Positions 1 to 14,064 of a DNA stretch of 64,000 nt are shown piece by piece. The DNA is taken from contig CDMY01000206.1 of NCBI GenBank assembly GCA_001179505.1, positions 1 through 64,000 on the forward strand, given 5' to 3'. The notes under the pieces are model-generated. The model worked only from the letters and a program-made list of their open reading frames with translations, was not told the origin of the DNA and did not search any database. The DNA comes from Vitrella brassicaformis (Eukaryota > Sar > Vitrellaceae). Within the stretch, counting starts at the first letter, position 1. Every line of letters starts with the position of its first letter. The translations under genes were made by a program, and so were the position numbers.

Positions 1-192
1 GGAGAGTCCACGTAGGACACGTAGTATGCGTCAGTCCATCCTGTCTGACGTCCTGTCCGCCATGGCCTGTCTCATGGAACGGACAAAGACTCAACAGCCG
101 TCCTGTCTCACAGATCAGTGGATCGTCGGTCTATGAACCCTAGGCCCTAAACCCTGGACCGACTTGCACTTCTGACAGATCGCCCGATTGCA

Positions 193-1341
193 ATGGCGGT
201 CTGCTGCCCCACAGATCTGACGTGAGCAGCACACGATATGACAGAGAAATCGGTGCAAGTGAATGGCATTCACTCGCCGTCCTCTGCTGCAGGGCCGCAG
301 CGTCGGACTACAAGTCCGTTGGCACAGTGGAGAAGGTCGGGGAGCTCGATGTCTACTTCACAGGACAGGGCAAGTAAGGAAAAGGACGCTGATTGCAATG
401 GTTGGGTGAATGAGCATTGCTTCCGTCCGGTGTGTGGCGGCAGGGCTGGCGTGGTTGTCTTCTCCGACATCTTTGGGGATCACAACAACACAAGACGGGT
501 ACATGTGTCGGCGCCGTCTACACACGCCCTTCCTTCCAATATGAATGGGCTGCATGTTGTGTGCTGTCGACGACAGGTGTGCGACCGGCTTGCCGATGCC
601 GGCATGCTGGTAGCGATGCCTGACTACTTCAGGGGCAAGCCATGGCCGGCCGAGAAATTCCCTCCGCCCGACAGAGACGAGTTCATGGCTTGGATTGGGA
701 CATTCCCGTGGGAGCAGATCAACAAGGAAACACAGCCGGTGAGTGAGGGGATGAGTGGATCGGTGGGTAGGCCGGGGAATGAGGGCATGTGTTGGGGTGT
801 GGTCAGGTCGTGTCGCTGCTCAAGGCTCGCGGCGTTGAGAAGATAGGCTGTGTGGGCTTCTGCTGGGGGGGAAAGATGATCGCACACATGGCTGCAGACC
901 CTCAGATATCGGCAGGTAGGTATTCTTGATTCCACGACACATCACAGACAGCACCGCGTGTAGACACGTCTGTCCACATCTGTCTATCGGAACGTGTCAG
1001 TTGCCACGGCCCACCCGTCATTCTGGACCCACGAGCTTCTGCAAGGCGTCAAATGCCCAATGTACGGCCGCATCCCGCCCTACCGCCATCCCGCCCTCTC
1101 TCTCTCTCTCTCTGTCTGTGTCAGGTGTGCGCTGCCGTCCAAGGATGAAGCCGATGACGAGACGCTCGGCAAGAGTGTCTTGGCTGCCGGTCCCTGTGGC
1201 AAGGATCTGGTGTGGCAGCGATTTGACGACATGCATCACGGCTGGGTGTCGGCGCGGGAGTACAACACCGAGGAGAACCGCAAGAGAGCCGCCGAGGCGA
1301 TCTCCATCTTTATCGACTTTTTCAAGAAGCACCTCATGTGA
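193..1341 (+). CDS. Dienelactone hydrolase family protein
   Basis: Predicted exons are 193-221, 293-373, 444-498, 577-738, 807-915, 1001-1061 and 1125-1341, giving 237 aa, which is normal for the family. The family is alpha/beta hydrolases that open dienelactones or related esters, usually in the cytosol. The N-terminus (MAVCCPTDL, then VVVFSDIFG and NTRRVCDRLADAG) matches small eukaryotic members. The nucleophile is seen in GFCWGG (Cys about 128) and the catalytic His in DDMHHGW (His about 204). The start at 193 was chosen because the short first exon ends in a good GTGAGC donor and the spliced product aligns from residue 1. The in vivo substrate cannot be told from sequence. It stands alone, followed by a 1.4 kb gap. 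Confidence 0.85.
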
Positions 1342-2781
1342 TTGACATGAGAGAGAGAGATGGGGAGGCTCGACGGCATGTGTGTCGTGTTTCGTGTTGG
1401 TGCCGCTCGGATGAGGCCAATCGTATCGGGCTAGCGGGAGCTCGCTCGTCGTTCAGGCTGCATTCGGCTGAGTTGTTTTTTCGCAGCATCTGCTGCTGCT
1501 GCCAAGAGCAGGCGGTCGTGTACGTGTGTTTATGTCGTTGGCAAAGTCTTTTGTCGAAGAATGTGTGTGGCTGGAGGTCACGTCATGTGTCGTCACGCAC
1601 TACGAGCACATTCACTTTCCGGCTCGGCTTGGCTCGCTGACACTGTCTTCCTGCCTGCCTGAAAAAGGACTCGAGACTACACATATATCACTCACATAAG
1701 GAACTGATGTCCGTGATGCTGATGCTCGTCTCGTCCCCCCCATCCCCCGCATCGATCCACCCATCCTCCCACCCCTCAGAAGGAATGCATGGTCAGGAGG
1801 GCCGCCTGCCCCCCAATTGCACTGCACTGACTGACTGCTGCATCTGCATTATTATTTTCTGCCCTCCCAGACGCCCAGACAAGCACACACACACACCACA
1901 CACACACCCACACACGCGCGCACACACATAGATACGACGCAATTAGGCGAGACAGAGAGTGAGTGTAGGGAAGTGGATAGATGAGTTGGCATGCATATAG
2001 TATACAGACGAGAAATGACGGATAAATGATGTATGTGACACGATGGATGGATGGCAGGGCACGTGTCGGTCGGTGTTGGGCGTTGGCGTTGGCGGTGATA
2101 ATGGTGGTGTTGTTGTTGGTGATGTGGGCGTGGCATATAACCCAACAATGGGGAAGAATAAGAATAAGAATACACGCATGGCACGGTCGCGTGCACATGG
2201 TCATCCGTGTGTGTGGCCTGGCAGCGAGCGGCCCCCTGTGGCGATGCCACGGCGAATGTGGGCCTCATCGACGGCAGAAAGCCGACGAGGACTCCATTCG
2301 CCGTTGCATGGGAACAGGGGGCCGCTCGCTGCGCGCCAGGCCATATGAGAAACGTACACGTCGTATCCATCAATCAATGGCAAAAATCACTCATTGACGA
2401 TGATAGGTAGGTAGATAGACGACAGCATCTCCTCCTCCTCCTGTGCAAGTATGTCTGCAGTGCTGGTTGGACGGATGGATGGACAATAAGGTGAGTGATA
2501 CACATAGCGAGTGTAGGTATGCATGTAGCCGACAAATGAAGAAATGATTCATGACGATATGTATGGTGTGCTGGCTATCTTCACACACATACACACACAT
2601 ACACAACACAGGCGCATGATCATGAACCCACCCCTTCCCCACCCCCCCACACATCGTCGCACACATATGGACATACACACAATATACACACGCTCAACCC
2701 CTTTCCTCACCCCTGTACCCTCCCTCCCTCCCTCTATGTGTGTCCCCATCCCTCCCTCCCTCCCTCCATCCCCCTGTCTGT
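1342..2781. other. Intergenic, simple-sequence rich
   Basis: No convincing exon is seen on either strand. The stretch holds CA/GT runs (about 1884-1930 and 2580-2610), TCCC and GGAT tetranucleotide runs, and the hairpin annotated separately at 2215-2342. Confidence 0.6.
2215..2342. repeat. 128-base imperfect inverted repeat (long hairpin)
   Basis: The left arm 2215-2275 and right arm 2281-2342 are largely complementary, closed by the loop AGAAA at 2276-2280. The outer arm pairs GGCCTGGC with GCCAGGCC and AGCGAGCGGCCCCCTGT with its complement. The inner arm pairs ACGGCGAAT with ATTCGCCGT and CCTCATCG with CGACGAGG. It lies about 870 bases after the hydrolase stop and 440 bases beyond the aldehyde dehydrogenase stop, so it is in neither coding region. 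It could be a small foldback (MITE-like) element, a structured non-coding RNA or a small-RNA precursor. Confidence 0.8.
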
Positions 2782-4591
2782 CTATATGCCGAAAAGCATG
2801 GCGACGGAGATGCGGATGAGCTCCCAGATGGTGCCCACGACGCTCGTGTTGTTCCTGCGGGCCATGGCGTACGAGATGCGCCGGTACGTCTTGAGGTGAG
2901 ACGTGCTCGTGAAGGGCAACATCTCGGCCTATCACACACACACATCACATTCACAGACACACAGTGAGGGGGGGAGATGGATGGATGGATGGATGCCGTT
3001 GGTGCGGTTTGTGCGTCTGGGTGGGGTGGGGTGGGGTGGCATTGCGTGCGTGCGTACGAGGCAGAGTAGGTTGAGGAAGGGCGACTTGATGACGGACTTC
3101 TCGACGTCGTCGTACAGGTAGAGATTGCCAAACTGCAACATACATACCAACACACACACACACACACACCATGCCGCTCTGCGTCCCTCCCTCCCGCGTG
3201 GCGTGTGTTGTGTGTGTGGTGTTGTGTGTTGTGTGCTTACGCTTCCGCATCCCGACTGAATGTTGAAGGGCGTGCCGCCCTTGCCGGAGCCCCAGCGCGA
3301 CTGCGGGAAGAGGATGGTGTTGAGCGAGTAGGAGTTCAGACCGATGACGCCGTAGTTGAGATCGTCGATCGACTCGTCTATCACCTGACACACCACACAT
3401 GGCATCACGTCACATCACATCACATCACATCATGCACATGACGTGACAGACAGACAGACAGACGGTGTCTCATTGACTTGACGACGTGTGTGGGCCGTGT
3501 GTGGTGTGGTGTGGTGTTGTGTGGTGTGGCGGGGCCTACGCGCGTGTCTTCTGGGGTCCTTGCCTTGGCGATCACCGTACACGACAGGTTCCCTACAGAA
3601 AGAAAGGACACACACACGGACAGACAGACGTGCAGACCGGCTCGTCAGGCAGGATGGTATCTCGCTCCCGCGCTCGCTCACCCATGAGTTTCTCGTTGGC
3701 AAATTTGGTGGCCTCCGGCAGGAAGGCCTGCAGGTCGTCTGGGGTGTCAAGCGCCACCTCTGCCGAAATGTTGAAGAACGCCTCCTGACCCCCCCACACA
3801 CACAACACATACACACATTTATATAAATGTGCGTGTGTCTTGTCTGCCACGTGTTTGTTTGTTGATTTGTGTGTGTGCTGACTGACCTCTTGCATCATGA
3901 AAGAGGTCGGCGAGATGTCGACGGCCAGCAGGTGTGGGGGCCGGCCGCTGTCCTTCTTGGTCAGCCTGCTCTTGCTGCTTATCGTGAACTCATCCGCAGA
4001 CTGATCGACGAGCAACGACAGCACCAACACGACATGAGATGGGTACATGGGTGCATGGGCATGAGCATGTGGATGCATCGCCTCAGCTCAGCTCACCTTG
4101 CCCTCTCTCTCCAGCTGCTGGACGAACCGCCTGCGCCACACACACATACACACGGGGGGCAGCAACACATACACATGGCCGCCTGTGTGTGTGTGTGTGT
4201 GTGTGCTTACTGCAGCTTCTGTTGGTAGTTGGGGTACCAGCTGGGCGCCAGTGGCGTGCTCTCCAGCACCTCCCGCAGCAATCGCAGAAACTGGGCCCTA
4301 AACACACACACACACACACACACAAACACACAAACCCATCCCATCAAGGCAGACGATGACTGACTGCATCGGTCGGTCGTTTGGGCGCGGTGCGGTGTGT
4401 ATGTTGAACGCACCTCTGCGGCCAATTCCGGCATGTGATGATGACCTGCGGCCTCGCGCATATGTGCCCGCCATTGAACAGCATCACATACCCCAAGTGC
4501 TGCACAAGTAAGTGAGTGACACACACACGAAACACAACACGCCCACACACACCAAATCAAGCTATGAATGAATGAATGAATCAGGCAACCA

Positions 4592-4622
<31 letters not shown>

Positions 4623-5510
4623 CCATCCATCCATCCATCCATCCATGTGTTCCTTACACTGGCGTGCAGCTTGAGGTCGACCCAGGACCACTTGCCGGGC
4701 GCGACAATCCATGGGTTGACGCCACCCAGCTCCGCCACAAACTGCTTCCTAAAGGGCGGCACCGGCGCCCTAGCCGGATCCTTGGGCAGCAGCGGCGGGG
4801 CGGGCGAGCCCCACATGATGCGGTAGTACGTCGCAGCACCGCCTAACACACACACACACACACGCACACACGCACACACACAAATGGATGGATGGATGAA
4901 TGGATGCCATGGCGGCACCACAAATAAGTGTGTGTGCAGGTGGTTGGGCGGGCGCATGCATACCGGTCATGAAGACCTCGTCGACCATTGGGTGATCGAC
5001 GAGCTGCTTGCCCTCGTCTGCCCCGCCCGTGACGATGGAGACGAAGCCCCTGTCGATGAAGGGGCGGAGGGTGTCCTCGAACACCGCCAGGGAGGGGTCG
5101 AAGGTGGGGTTTGGCTTGTACACGACCACCTTGTTGCGCATGTACAGGGCAGTCATGATGTCACTCGCATACTCCACTGATTGATTGACCACACAGACAG
5201 AGAGGACAACAGAGAGTAAGGGGACATGCTGGTGTGTGTCGGTGTCGGTGTCGGTGTCTGTGTCTGTGTCGTAGCGCATTTACCCCTCTCTCTCTCTCTC
5301 TCTGTCCTCTGTGTGTGTGTGTGTGTGTGTGTGTGTTGTTACTGTTGCCAGTGCCGAGGACGGCCACCACTCCTGACGGCGGGGTCTCTCCCGACTTGCT
5401 GAGGCCGTACGGCTCGTGCTGCCTCACCTTCTTGCCGGGCGAGATGTAGTTCTCTATCGACGAGAATCCGAACAAGACCGTGCTCAACAGATCGTTGGGC
5501 GCGACCTGAG

Positions 5511-5548
<38 letters not shown>

Positions 5549-6243
5549 AGTGGTTGCTGTTGTGTTGGTCGTGTTGGACATAAGCCTCCCCAGAGTCCCC
5601 ACCTGGATGGACGTGAATCCCCTGGGTGTGGACTTGGTACTGATGGGGTCGGGGTGGTGCCTCTCTTTGCTCGTCCTGCGCAGCGCACGCAGCATGTCCG
5701 AGAAGAAACTCGCAAAGTTCTGCACACACGCACACAAAGCAAGCAAGACAGCAACAACATGGCAACACCATACCAACACAAACAACGCAGATGTCGCCAG
5801 CGTCTCTCTCTGTCGCTCGTGGCCAGCAGTGTCGGCCCGCACACACGTACCATGGCTCCCACCCACGTCATGCCGACGTAGTTTGCGTCGGCCGGGTCTT
5901 TCATGTCGACGCCCCTGATGGCGCAGCCGATCTCCGTCATGGTGTCGAAGGCCTTGACGAGACACGCCAGGGACTCCTCCAGCAGCCTGGTCCGCTCCTC
6001 GATAGACAAACTGGCCCATTCCTCCTTGTGCTGGGCCACGCGCTGCACGGCGTCGTCCACAGCAGAGGCCGCCATGTTCACAGCGCACTGCTCGTCCTCT
6101 CCCTCTTCGCCCACGACGCTCTCAAAGCCTCCCAGCGAGGAACTTCGCAAACTGCCATAGCTCGCAGTGGAAGCCTCGAGATCTTCTGGCAAAGATGCCG
6201 AGGCGGAGATCTCTGCCACGTCTATCTTGACGCAGTCGCACAT
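2782..6243 (-). CDS. Aldehyde dehydrogenase superfamily protein
   Basis: Fourteen exons, read right to left: 5851-6243, 5603-5719, 5343-5505, 4964-5176, 4658-4842, 4414-4499, 4211-4297, 4097-4130, 3887-4000, 3682-3784, 3540-3592, 3241-3384, 3058-3132 and 2782-2928. They sum to 1914 bases (637 aa). The family oxidises aldehydes with NAD(P)+. The general base is seen in AELGG (Glu about 333) and the nucleophile in GGHIC (Cys about 371), with close to normal spacing. VLGTGN and DEVFMTG match the cofactor-binding segments. The protein is longer than a standard 500-residue ALDH, with an acidic N-terminal extension. The C-terminus is moderately hydrophobic and could associate with a membrane (inference). 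The start at 6243 is the first ATG; the gene shares a short intergenic region with the divergent TsaD gene. Confidence 0.85.
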
Positions 6244-6357
6244 GAGGGCACTACCCAATGCCTGCTTGGCGAGTAAGAAATATCTGATGTTGTCGCGAGA
6301 CGAGACCTCTCATCTCTCTCTCCCGGAGTCCGCACCCGAGACGAAGGCTGCAACGGC

Positions 6358-8920
<2,563 letters not shown>

Positions 8921-9192
8921 GACTGAGAGGCTAGAGGGGGTGAATCATTGAGTGTCGATAGACAGCCGTTGATTCTGTGAATGAAGTTGTCGCTGAGAGA
9001 GAGATCGCTGAGAGAGATGATGCGGGAGCGTTAGCCACGGACAGAAAGGCGAGGCCAAGACACGAAAGGAAGCAAAACCAATCGATCATTCATGACGTCC
9101 GGCTGACTGACTGACTGACTATACACATCGCACACTTGTACACCCTCCCTCACACTGGCACCCGCCCCGCCCCCATCTGGTGAATCCGCCCG

Positions 9193-10683
9193 TCACAGCG
9201 CTGCCCGCCTCTGCCACACAAAGGCACGAGGATTCTCTCCACCCATTTCCCCTCCACTCTCCTGTCCCAGCCCCACCGAGCACACCTGCATCGGCAGCTT
9301 CCCCCCTGCCCCACTTGGCGCCGCACCCGACGCATCCGACGTCTCCCTCTTGCCAGCCTTCTGCTGTTCCTGCCTAGCCCTCTCGGTATAAAACCGGCCC
9401 TCCGGCCTCATCCGTAGCTCAGATCGCGGGCCGCTTGACGGGTCGGCGGCGGCCTCTGCGTCGTGGTGGTGCTGGTGCTGGTGCATGTCCTGCATGAGGA
9501 CGGGCACCACCACCCGCCTCAAGACGCCCTCTAGGATGAAGGCTGTCAGGCCCCAGACCTTGTGGACACCGCCAAGGTAGGCGGGTACCTGGCAAAGACG
9601 CGGTGCTCACATGGCAGGAGGATGGAAGTGGGAGTGTGCGTGTGTACCGTGTAGGTGCTGCCCCCTCTCGGCAGCTGCTCCAGCGTCTGCAGACTGGGGT
9701 CTGTCAGCTGCTCGATGGACAGAGTGAACACATCAGCAACCTGACGAAACAAACCACCGACAGAGGGACCAGACAGACCGGCCAGACAGACAGACAGACA
9801 CACCATGAGAGTCATGGGACGCATGCATGTGTGTGTCATATACGGCTGCCGACCTCGTCGTCGCTTTTTTCTATCCACAGGAGTTCGCCCACATCCCGCC
9901 GCAGCAGCCCTATCACGGGATGGACGATCGTGCCTGTCACAGCCACCACCTACACACAGGTATCACGACACACGCGTCATCGTGGCCAAATGCGGACGTG
10001 ATGGCTGGCGCTTCTCTCTCGGCCACCTGTTCACACGTTCCAATGATGGTGATGTCCCCAATCCGGCTGCCGAGCTCCTCGTGGGTCTCGCGTAGGGCAG
10101 CATCTATGGGCGTTTCGCCCCTCTCAATATGACCCCCAGGGAACGACACCTATCACACGCACACACACACACACACACACACCGATTGATGGATATGAGT
10201 GCACGCTGACCATCATGCCTCGTGTGTGTTTCCTCACCTGTCCGGGGTGCGATATCTTGTCGCTTCGGAGCGTCAGCAACACACTGGCAACACCGTTGCG
10301 ATTGCACAGAGGGATCTGGACACAACCACAACACAAGGGAACACACCATTGCATGATCTGCCTTTGATCTGTCGGCTGTGAGAGCGTTTGCGCGTTACCA
10401 GTACGGCCGCCTGTCGTGGCGGCGGCGTCCGGCCCGCCAGCTTCTCCACACACTTGGCAGCAGTGGGTGTCAGCAATGGCACCTGATTCAAAACCATCAC
10501 GGACACAGACAAGTGTGTGTGCCGATCTTTGTCTTGTCGGCCCCCCTGAGTGCCCAGGCTCACCTGGGGCGGGGTGAATCCCTGGACGATTTGCGTCATC
10601 GCCTGGGCTTGTTTCGGGCTGAAGGAAACTCGACGCTGGATACGAGGAAGAGGTGGCATGGTGCTCATGCCGCTCTGGCACAT
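9193..10683 (-). CDS. Nudix hydrolase, NUDT7/NUDT8 (CoA diphosphatase)-like
   Basis: Exons, right to left: 10564-10683, 10399-10482, 10238-10315, 10027-10149, 9854-9949, 9648-9740 and 9193-9588; 329 aa. A complete Nudix box spans residues 100-122 (G-x5-E-x7-RE-x2-EELG). The preceding SVLLTLRSDK and HPGQVSFPGG are typical of the peroxisomal/mitochondrial CoA and acyl-CoA pyrophosphatase branch. The later KSDDEVADVF matches that branch's DEV-x2-F segment. The C-terminal 100 residues are low-complexity (His, Ser, Gly rich). The first ATG gives a short basic N-terminus that could be a mitochondrial presequence; I see no clear C-terminal peroxisomal signal (it ends RRAAL). Substrate assignment is by family resemblance only. 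Confidence 0.87.
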
Positions 10684-10857
10684 CCGGCGATGCCACACAA
10701 GCAAGCTGAGCTGCAAGCTCAAGTGGCGATCGGGTTTCTTCGGGGGGGTTGCGTTTCAACGCCTTTTGACCTACTTTTTGGCGTGCGGGTTCTCTAATCG
10801 CCAGCTTCGATGTGGTGTTGCAATTGAATTGCGTGACGCATGCATGAACCATCAGAA

Positions 10858-12793
10858 TCACCAGACACGATATAAAAAGTAGGCACCGATGTATACGGAG
10901 CTGCCCCACCAGCCATCTATCCATCCATCCATCCACTCATCCATCCATCCATCCATCCACTCATCCAGCCAGCCAGAAACACCGCACCACGCACCCTGAC
11001 ACACACACCCCTTTCCTATCCATCCTCGGCCCACTGGCGGCATCGAGGAGGAAGGTCGGCGGCGGCCTCCGCCGGGCCGCCTTTGGGCACGCCGGCGGAA
11101 TGGGTAGCGGTGCTTGGCGTACTTCTCGTCGATCTGCATCGGCCGGTTCCAATACGTCACGTGTGGTGCGTCCTCCATGGGTGCGTCTGGGACAGCAGCG
11201 GCACTGCATTCACACATCACAATGGACCCCAAACACGATCGATGTGTGAAAATCTCGCGTGTGTGTGTGCTCCTCCCTCCCTGCCTTGCTGTGTGTGTCG
11301 CCTCACCCGGCTGCCATGTCCTGGTTGCGGCGGGCGGCTCGTTTGCGGTGCAGCACCTGATCCAGGGGCTCGTCCTCCTCGTCACGCTTGCGCTTGCCCC
11401 CGCTGCCCCTGCCCTGGTCAACACCACCCGCATCACCCGCCCCGTCGGCACCAGGAGCAGCGCCGCCAATGTCGGCAGCACCCTCCGCCATGTCGGCATC
11501 CGCCCCGTCAACACCAGCCCCAGCCTCGTCAACACCATCTGCAACAGCCATGTCGGCATCGGCCTCCGCACCAGCAGCGAAGCCCATGTCGGCCTCCCCG
11601 GCCTCCCCTGGTCCCTCGGCACCCTCTCCGTCGTCTGCCACTGCGGCCATCTCCTGGTCCTGGTCGTGATGTTGGGGGGCGGGTGGGGGAGGGGGCGGGT
11701 TGGCGGCGATCTCGCGCGCCTCGACGTTACGCAGCACCACGATGGCGTCCTGGGCCTGGTAGGACTCGATGTTGTAGGCGCCAGGTGGGAAGGCGGCCTC
11801 TCGGATGGGCTGGTCCTTCTCTATCAGGTGGCGGACGTCATCCACAAAGTTCATGAGCCGCCGGGGGCCGCTGATGCCGACAATGGACTCCTATTCACGC
11901 ATAGGTCCTCCCCCATGTTCTTAACCGACTGAATGTGCCACACCGTGGGCTGGCTCGGACCCCCCAGAGGCGCCTCGGTGGTGAGGATGATACTGTCGAA
12001 GTCCGCGGCAGACATGGTCGACAGGTGCTCCAAACGTCCCACTAACGACCCGCCATGCACCTGATTGATACACACACACACACACACACACACACAGCGC
12101 CACACGACCACATGTGATGTGCGCGAATTCCCTGTTGGCTGTTTCCCTTCGCTCCCCCCTCTCTCCCCCCTCTGTGTGCATGTGTGCGTGCATACGTCAC
12201 GGAGCTTCACGGTCTCTCCTGGCAGTCGCTGGCTGCCGCAGGACCCTCCACGCGTCTCTCGAGGTCGTCCTCCGCGGACTCGTCGACGCGGAAGTGGAGG
12301 TTGGGGAGGACAACGCGGCCCATGACCATGTTGGTGGCCTTGAACGGACATGACTGGTCGTACCAGCTGTCCTCCTTGAGCCGCTGCTCCTGGAAGAACA
12401 GGGCGGTCTCCTCGCCGTGGATGTCGGTGAAGACCAGCTGGTCGCCCCTGATGTCATGGTCCTCGTAGTCGGGGCTGGCCTTGTCCCTCATGGCCTTCAG
12501 CGCCTCGATCCTCTCTGCATACAGCATACATACATGCATGCAACAACATCCACAGTGGGTGGCCCTCATGGCTGTCGTGTATTCGTCAATCGGTGGCCGT
12601 GTGTACCTACCGTGGGATAGGAGGAGTTGTGGGCAGGGGTTCGGGTCGCTATGGGCTCCTGCAGGGGGGCGAGGGACGGCACGGACGACCCAAGCGAACT
12701 GGGTGGCGGGAGTCGGCAGTACGCTGCACTCACACAACACATACGGACGGACATACAGACATATGTATACTTGCACTGCTGCTGCTCCCTCAT
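10858..12793 (-). CDS. Unrecognised protein with a bipartite-NLS-like basic segment
   Basis: I do not recognise the family. Proposed exons, right to left: 12771-12793, 12611-12723, 12288-12514, 12196-12228, 11926-12060, 11307-11890 and 10858-11203, about 486 aa with all phases consistent. The middle has a Pro run, a long Ala/Asp/Gly-rich acidic stretch, then [10 protein letters not shown] and HRKRAARR, suggesting a nuclear protein. The last exon includes an Arg-rich patch ([16 protein letters not shown]). Two weak points remain. One junction needs a 35-base intron (11891-11925), and the last 40 codons run through GGAT repeats, so the true 3' end may differ. The intron at 12229-12287 is also open in frame for most of its length. 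Confidence 0.5.
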
Positions 12794-12993
12794 GCTGCTC
12801 CCTCACGCTGGTCCGATGGCGTGCGGTAACCTCCTGTAGTCAGCGACGAATTGCAATCAATGATCCACAGCGCACACACGAGCGGGCGCGGGTGCTCTCC
12901 TCCCCGTGATGTTTTCTCACCTCCGCGGCCCGACGGCATCAAGCCTCTGTTCGGTGGCGTCTCCATGGCCCGTCCTGTGCCGGCGCGACTTGC

Positions 12994-14016
12994 TCAGCCT
13001 GGTGATGCGCTGCTCCCTCTTCCTCCTTGGCTTCCGCTCAAATACGACAACGAAGATGACAGGTGAACAGGCGTCACAGGGATGCACACGTGTGTGCCTG
13101 CCAAGAGGTGCTGGCGATGTGCTGCCGCCCAAATGTGATTCGGTAGAAGGAGAGCGGGAGCGTCTCGAGTGCCTTGAGCAGAGGATCTGATGGAATGACG
13201 CTGGCTGCCGTAAGCAGTCGAGCGGGCAAACGTAAAGGAATGCCTGGGGATGCTCAGTGGGCAGTTGGCCGGCTGCGTCTTCATTCTCCGAGAGCCGCGG
13301 AAGGGAGGAAATGACTTGGCGGTGAACGGCTGTGCAGGGGGAATGATGCGTTCGAAATCGGGAATGTAGTCGATATCTCCGACCGAGATCTCTGAAAGTC
13401 GCACATAGCCGGGTTTGCTGTCGTCGCCCGTGTCTGCACGAGCTTTTGGATGCCTACCACACACCCACACACACCCACATGGGCGCACACAGGCAGATGA
13501 AAGACAGAACGGTGTAATTTTTCACTTCGCTCACCTCTGCACTATCGTATCGGTGCCTTTTCGTAATGCCAAATCGTGCCGAAAGTTTGGCGGCGACTGG
13601 TGCTGTCTGTAAGGGCAGGACGTCCTTGCCGTCCTTGTCCAGCAGCACGCACGTCCGGCCGGCGTGGGGACCCTGCCCGCGGTGTGGGGAAAGCCCATCG
13701 CCCCGAATACGCACGAAGGCGACGGGCGAACACACAGTCCTCTCCAGCAGTGCCGCCAGCAATGAGGATGCCGCTGGAAGCAGACGGGTGAAGAAAAGGG
13801 AAAAAATCGCGCGAGAAAGTGGCCTGTCGCGATCTCGCCCAGCTCAGTAGCTCGCAGCCCTTTTCCGCGAGGAGAGAGCTGTTTCGGGCGCCGTCTTGCG
13901 ATCTGAGAGCGGGATCTCTGCCAAAGTCCGGTGTCATCTGACCCAGCTGCACCGACCAGCTGCTCGAGCTCAAAGTCTTTTCGGAGAGTTGTTTTCGCGC
14001 GGAGGGTCAGCAGCAT
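12994..14016 (-). CDS. Probable unrecognised protein gene, exon model uncertain
   Basis: Two minus-strand segments look coding. Around 13535-13773 the frame includes LLDKDGKDVLPL and AKLSARFGI and ends at a good GTGAGC donor. Around 13260-13453, after a TAG acceptor, it includes YVRLSEISVGDIDYIPDF and IIPPAQPF. The phases of these two segments do not join directly at those sites, so an exon or alternative junction is missing from my model. A possible first ATG is at 14016 (MLLTLRAK), about 50 bases from the divergent peroxidase-fusion start. I recognise no family. Confidence 0.3.
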
Positions 14017-14064
14017 GTGATGGCGTGACAGCGGTGGCAGCATCCGCAGCGTGACGTTCAGCCC

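Noticed and set aside
137-165. Telomere-like CCCTAAA and CCCTAG words near the window start
   Set aside because: Only single scattered copies, not a tandem array; normal genes follow at once.
4884-5180. CA/GT and GGAT arrays as possible CRISPR or satellite sequence
   Set aside because: They are simple microsatellites with no unique spacers, typical of introns across this window.
2782-6243. Plus-strand open frames across the aldehyde dehydrogenase gene
   Set aside because: They are broken by the same splice sites on the opposite strand and lack any motif.
12917-13132. Basic minus-strand frame (FERKPRRKREQRITRL) as a separate small gene
   Set aside because: It has no ATG start of its own and no clear acceptor; it may be an alternative frame of the uncertain 12994-14016 gene.
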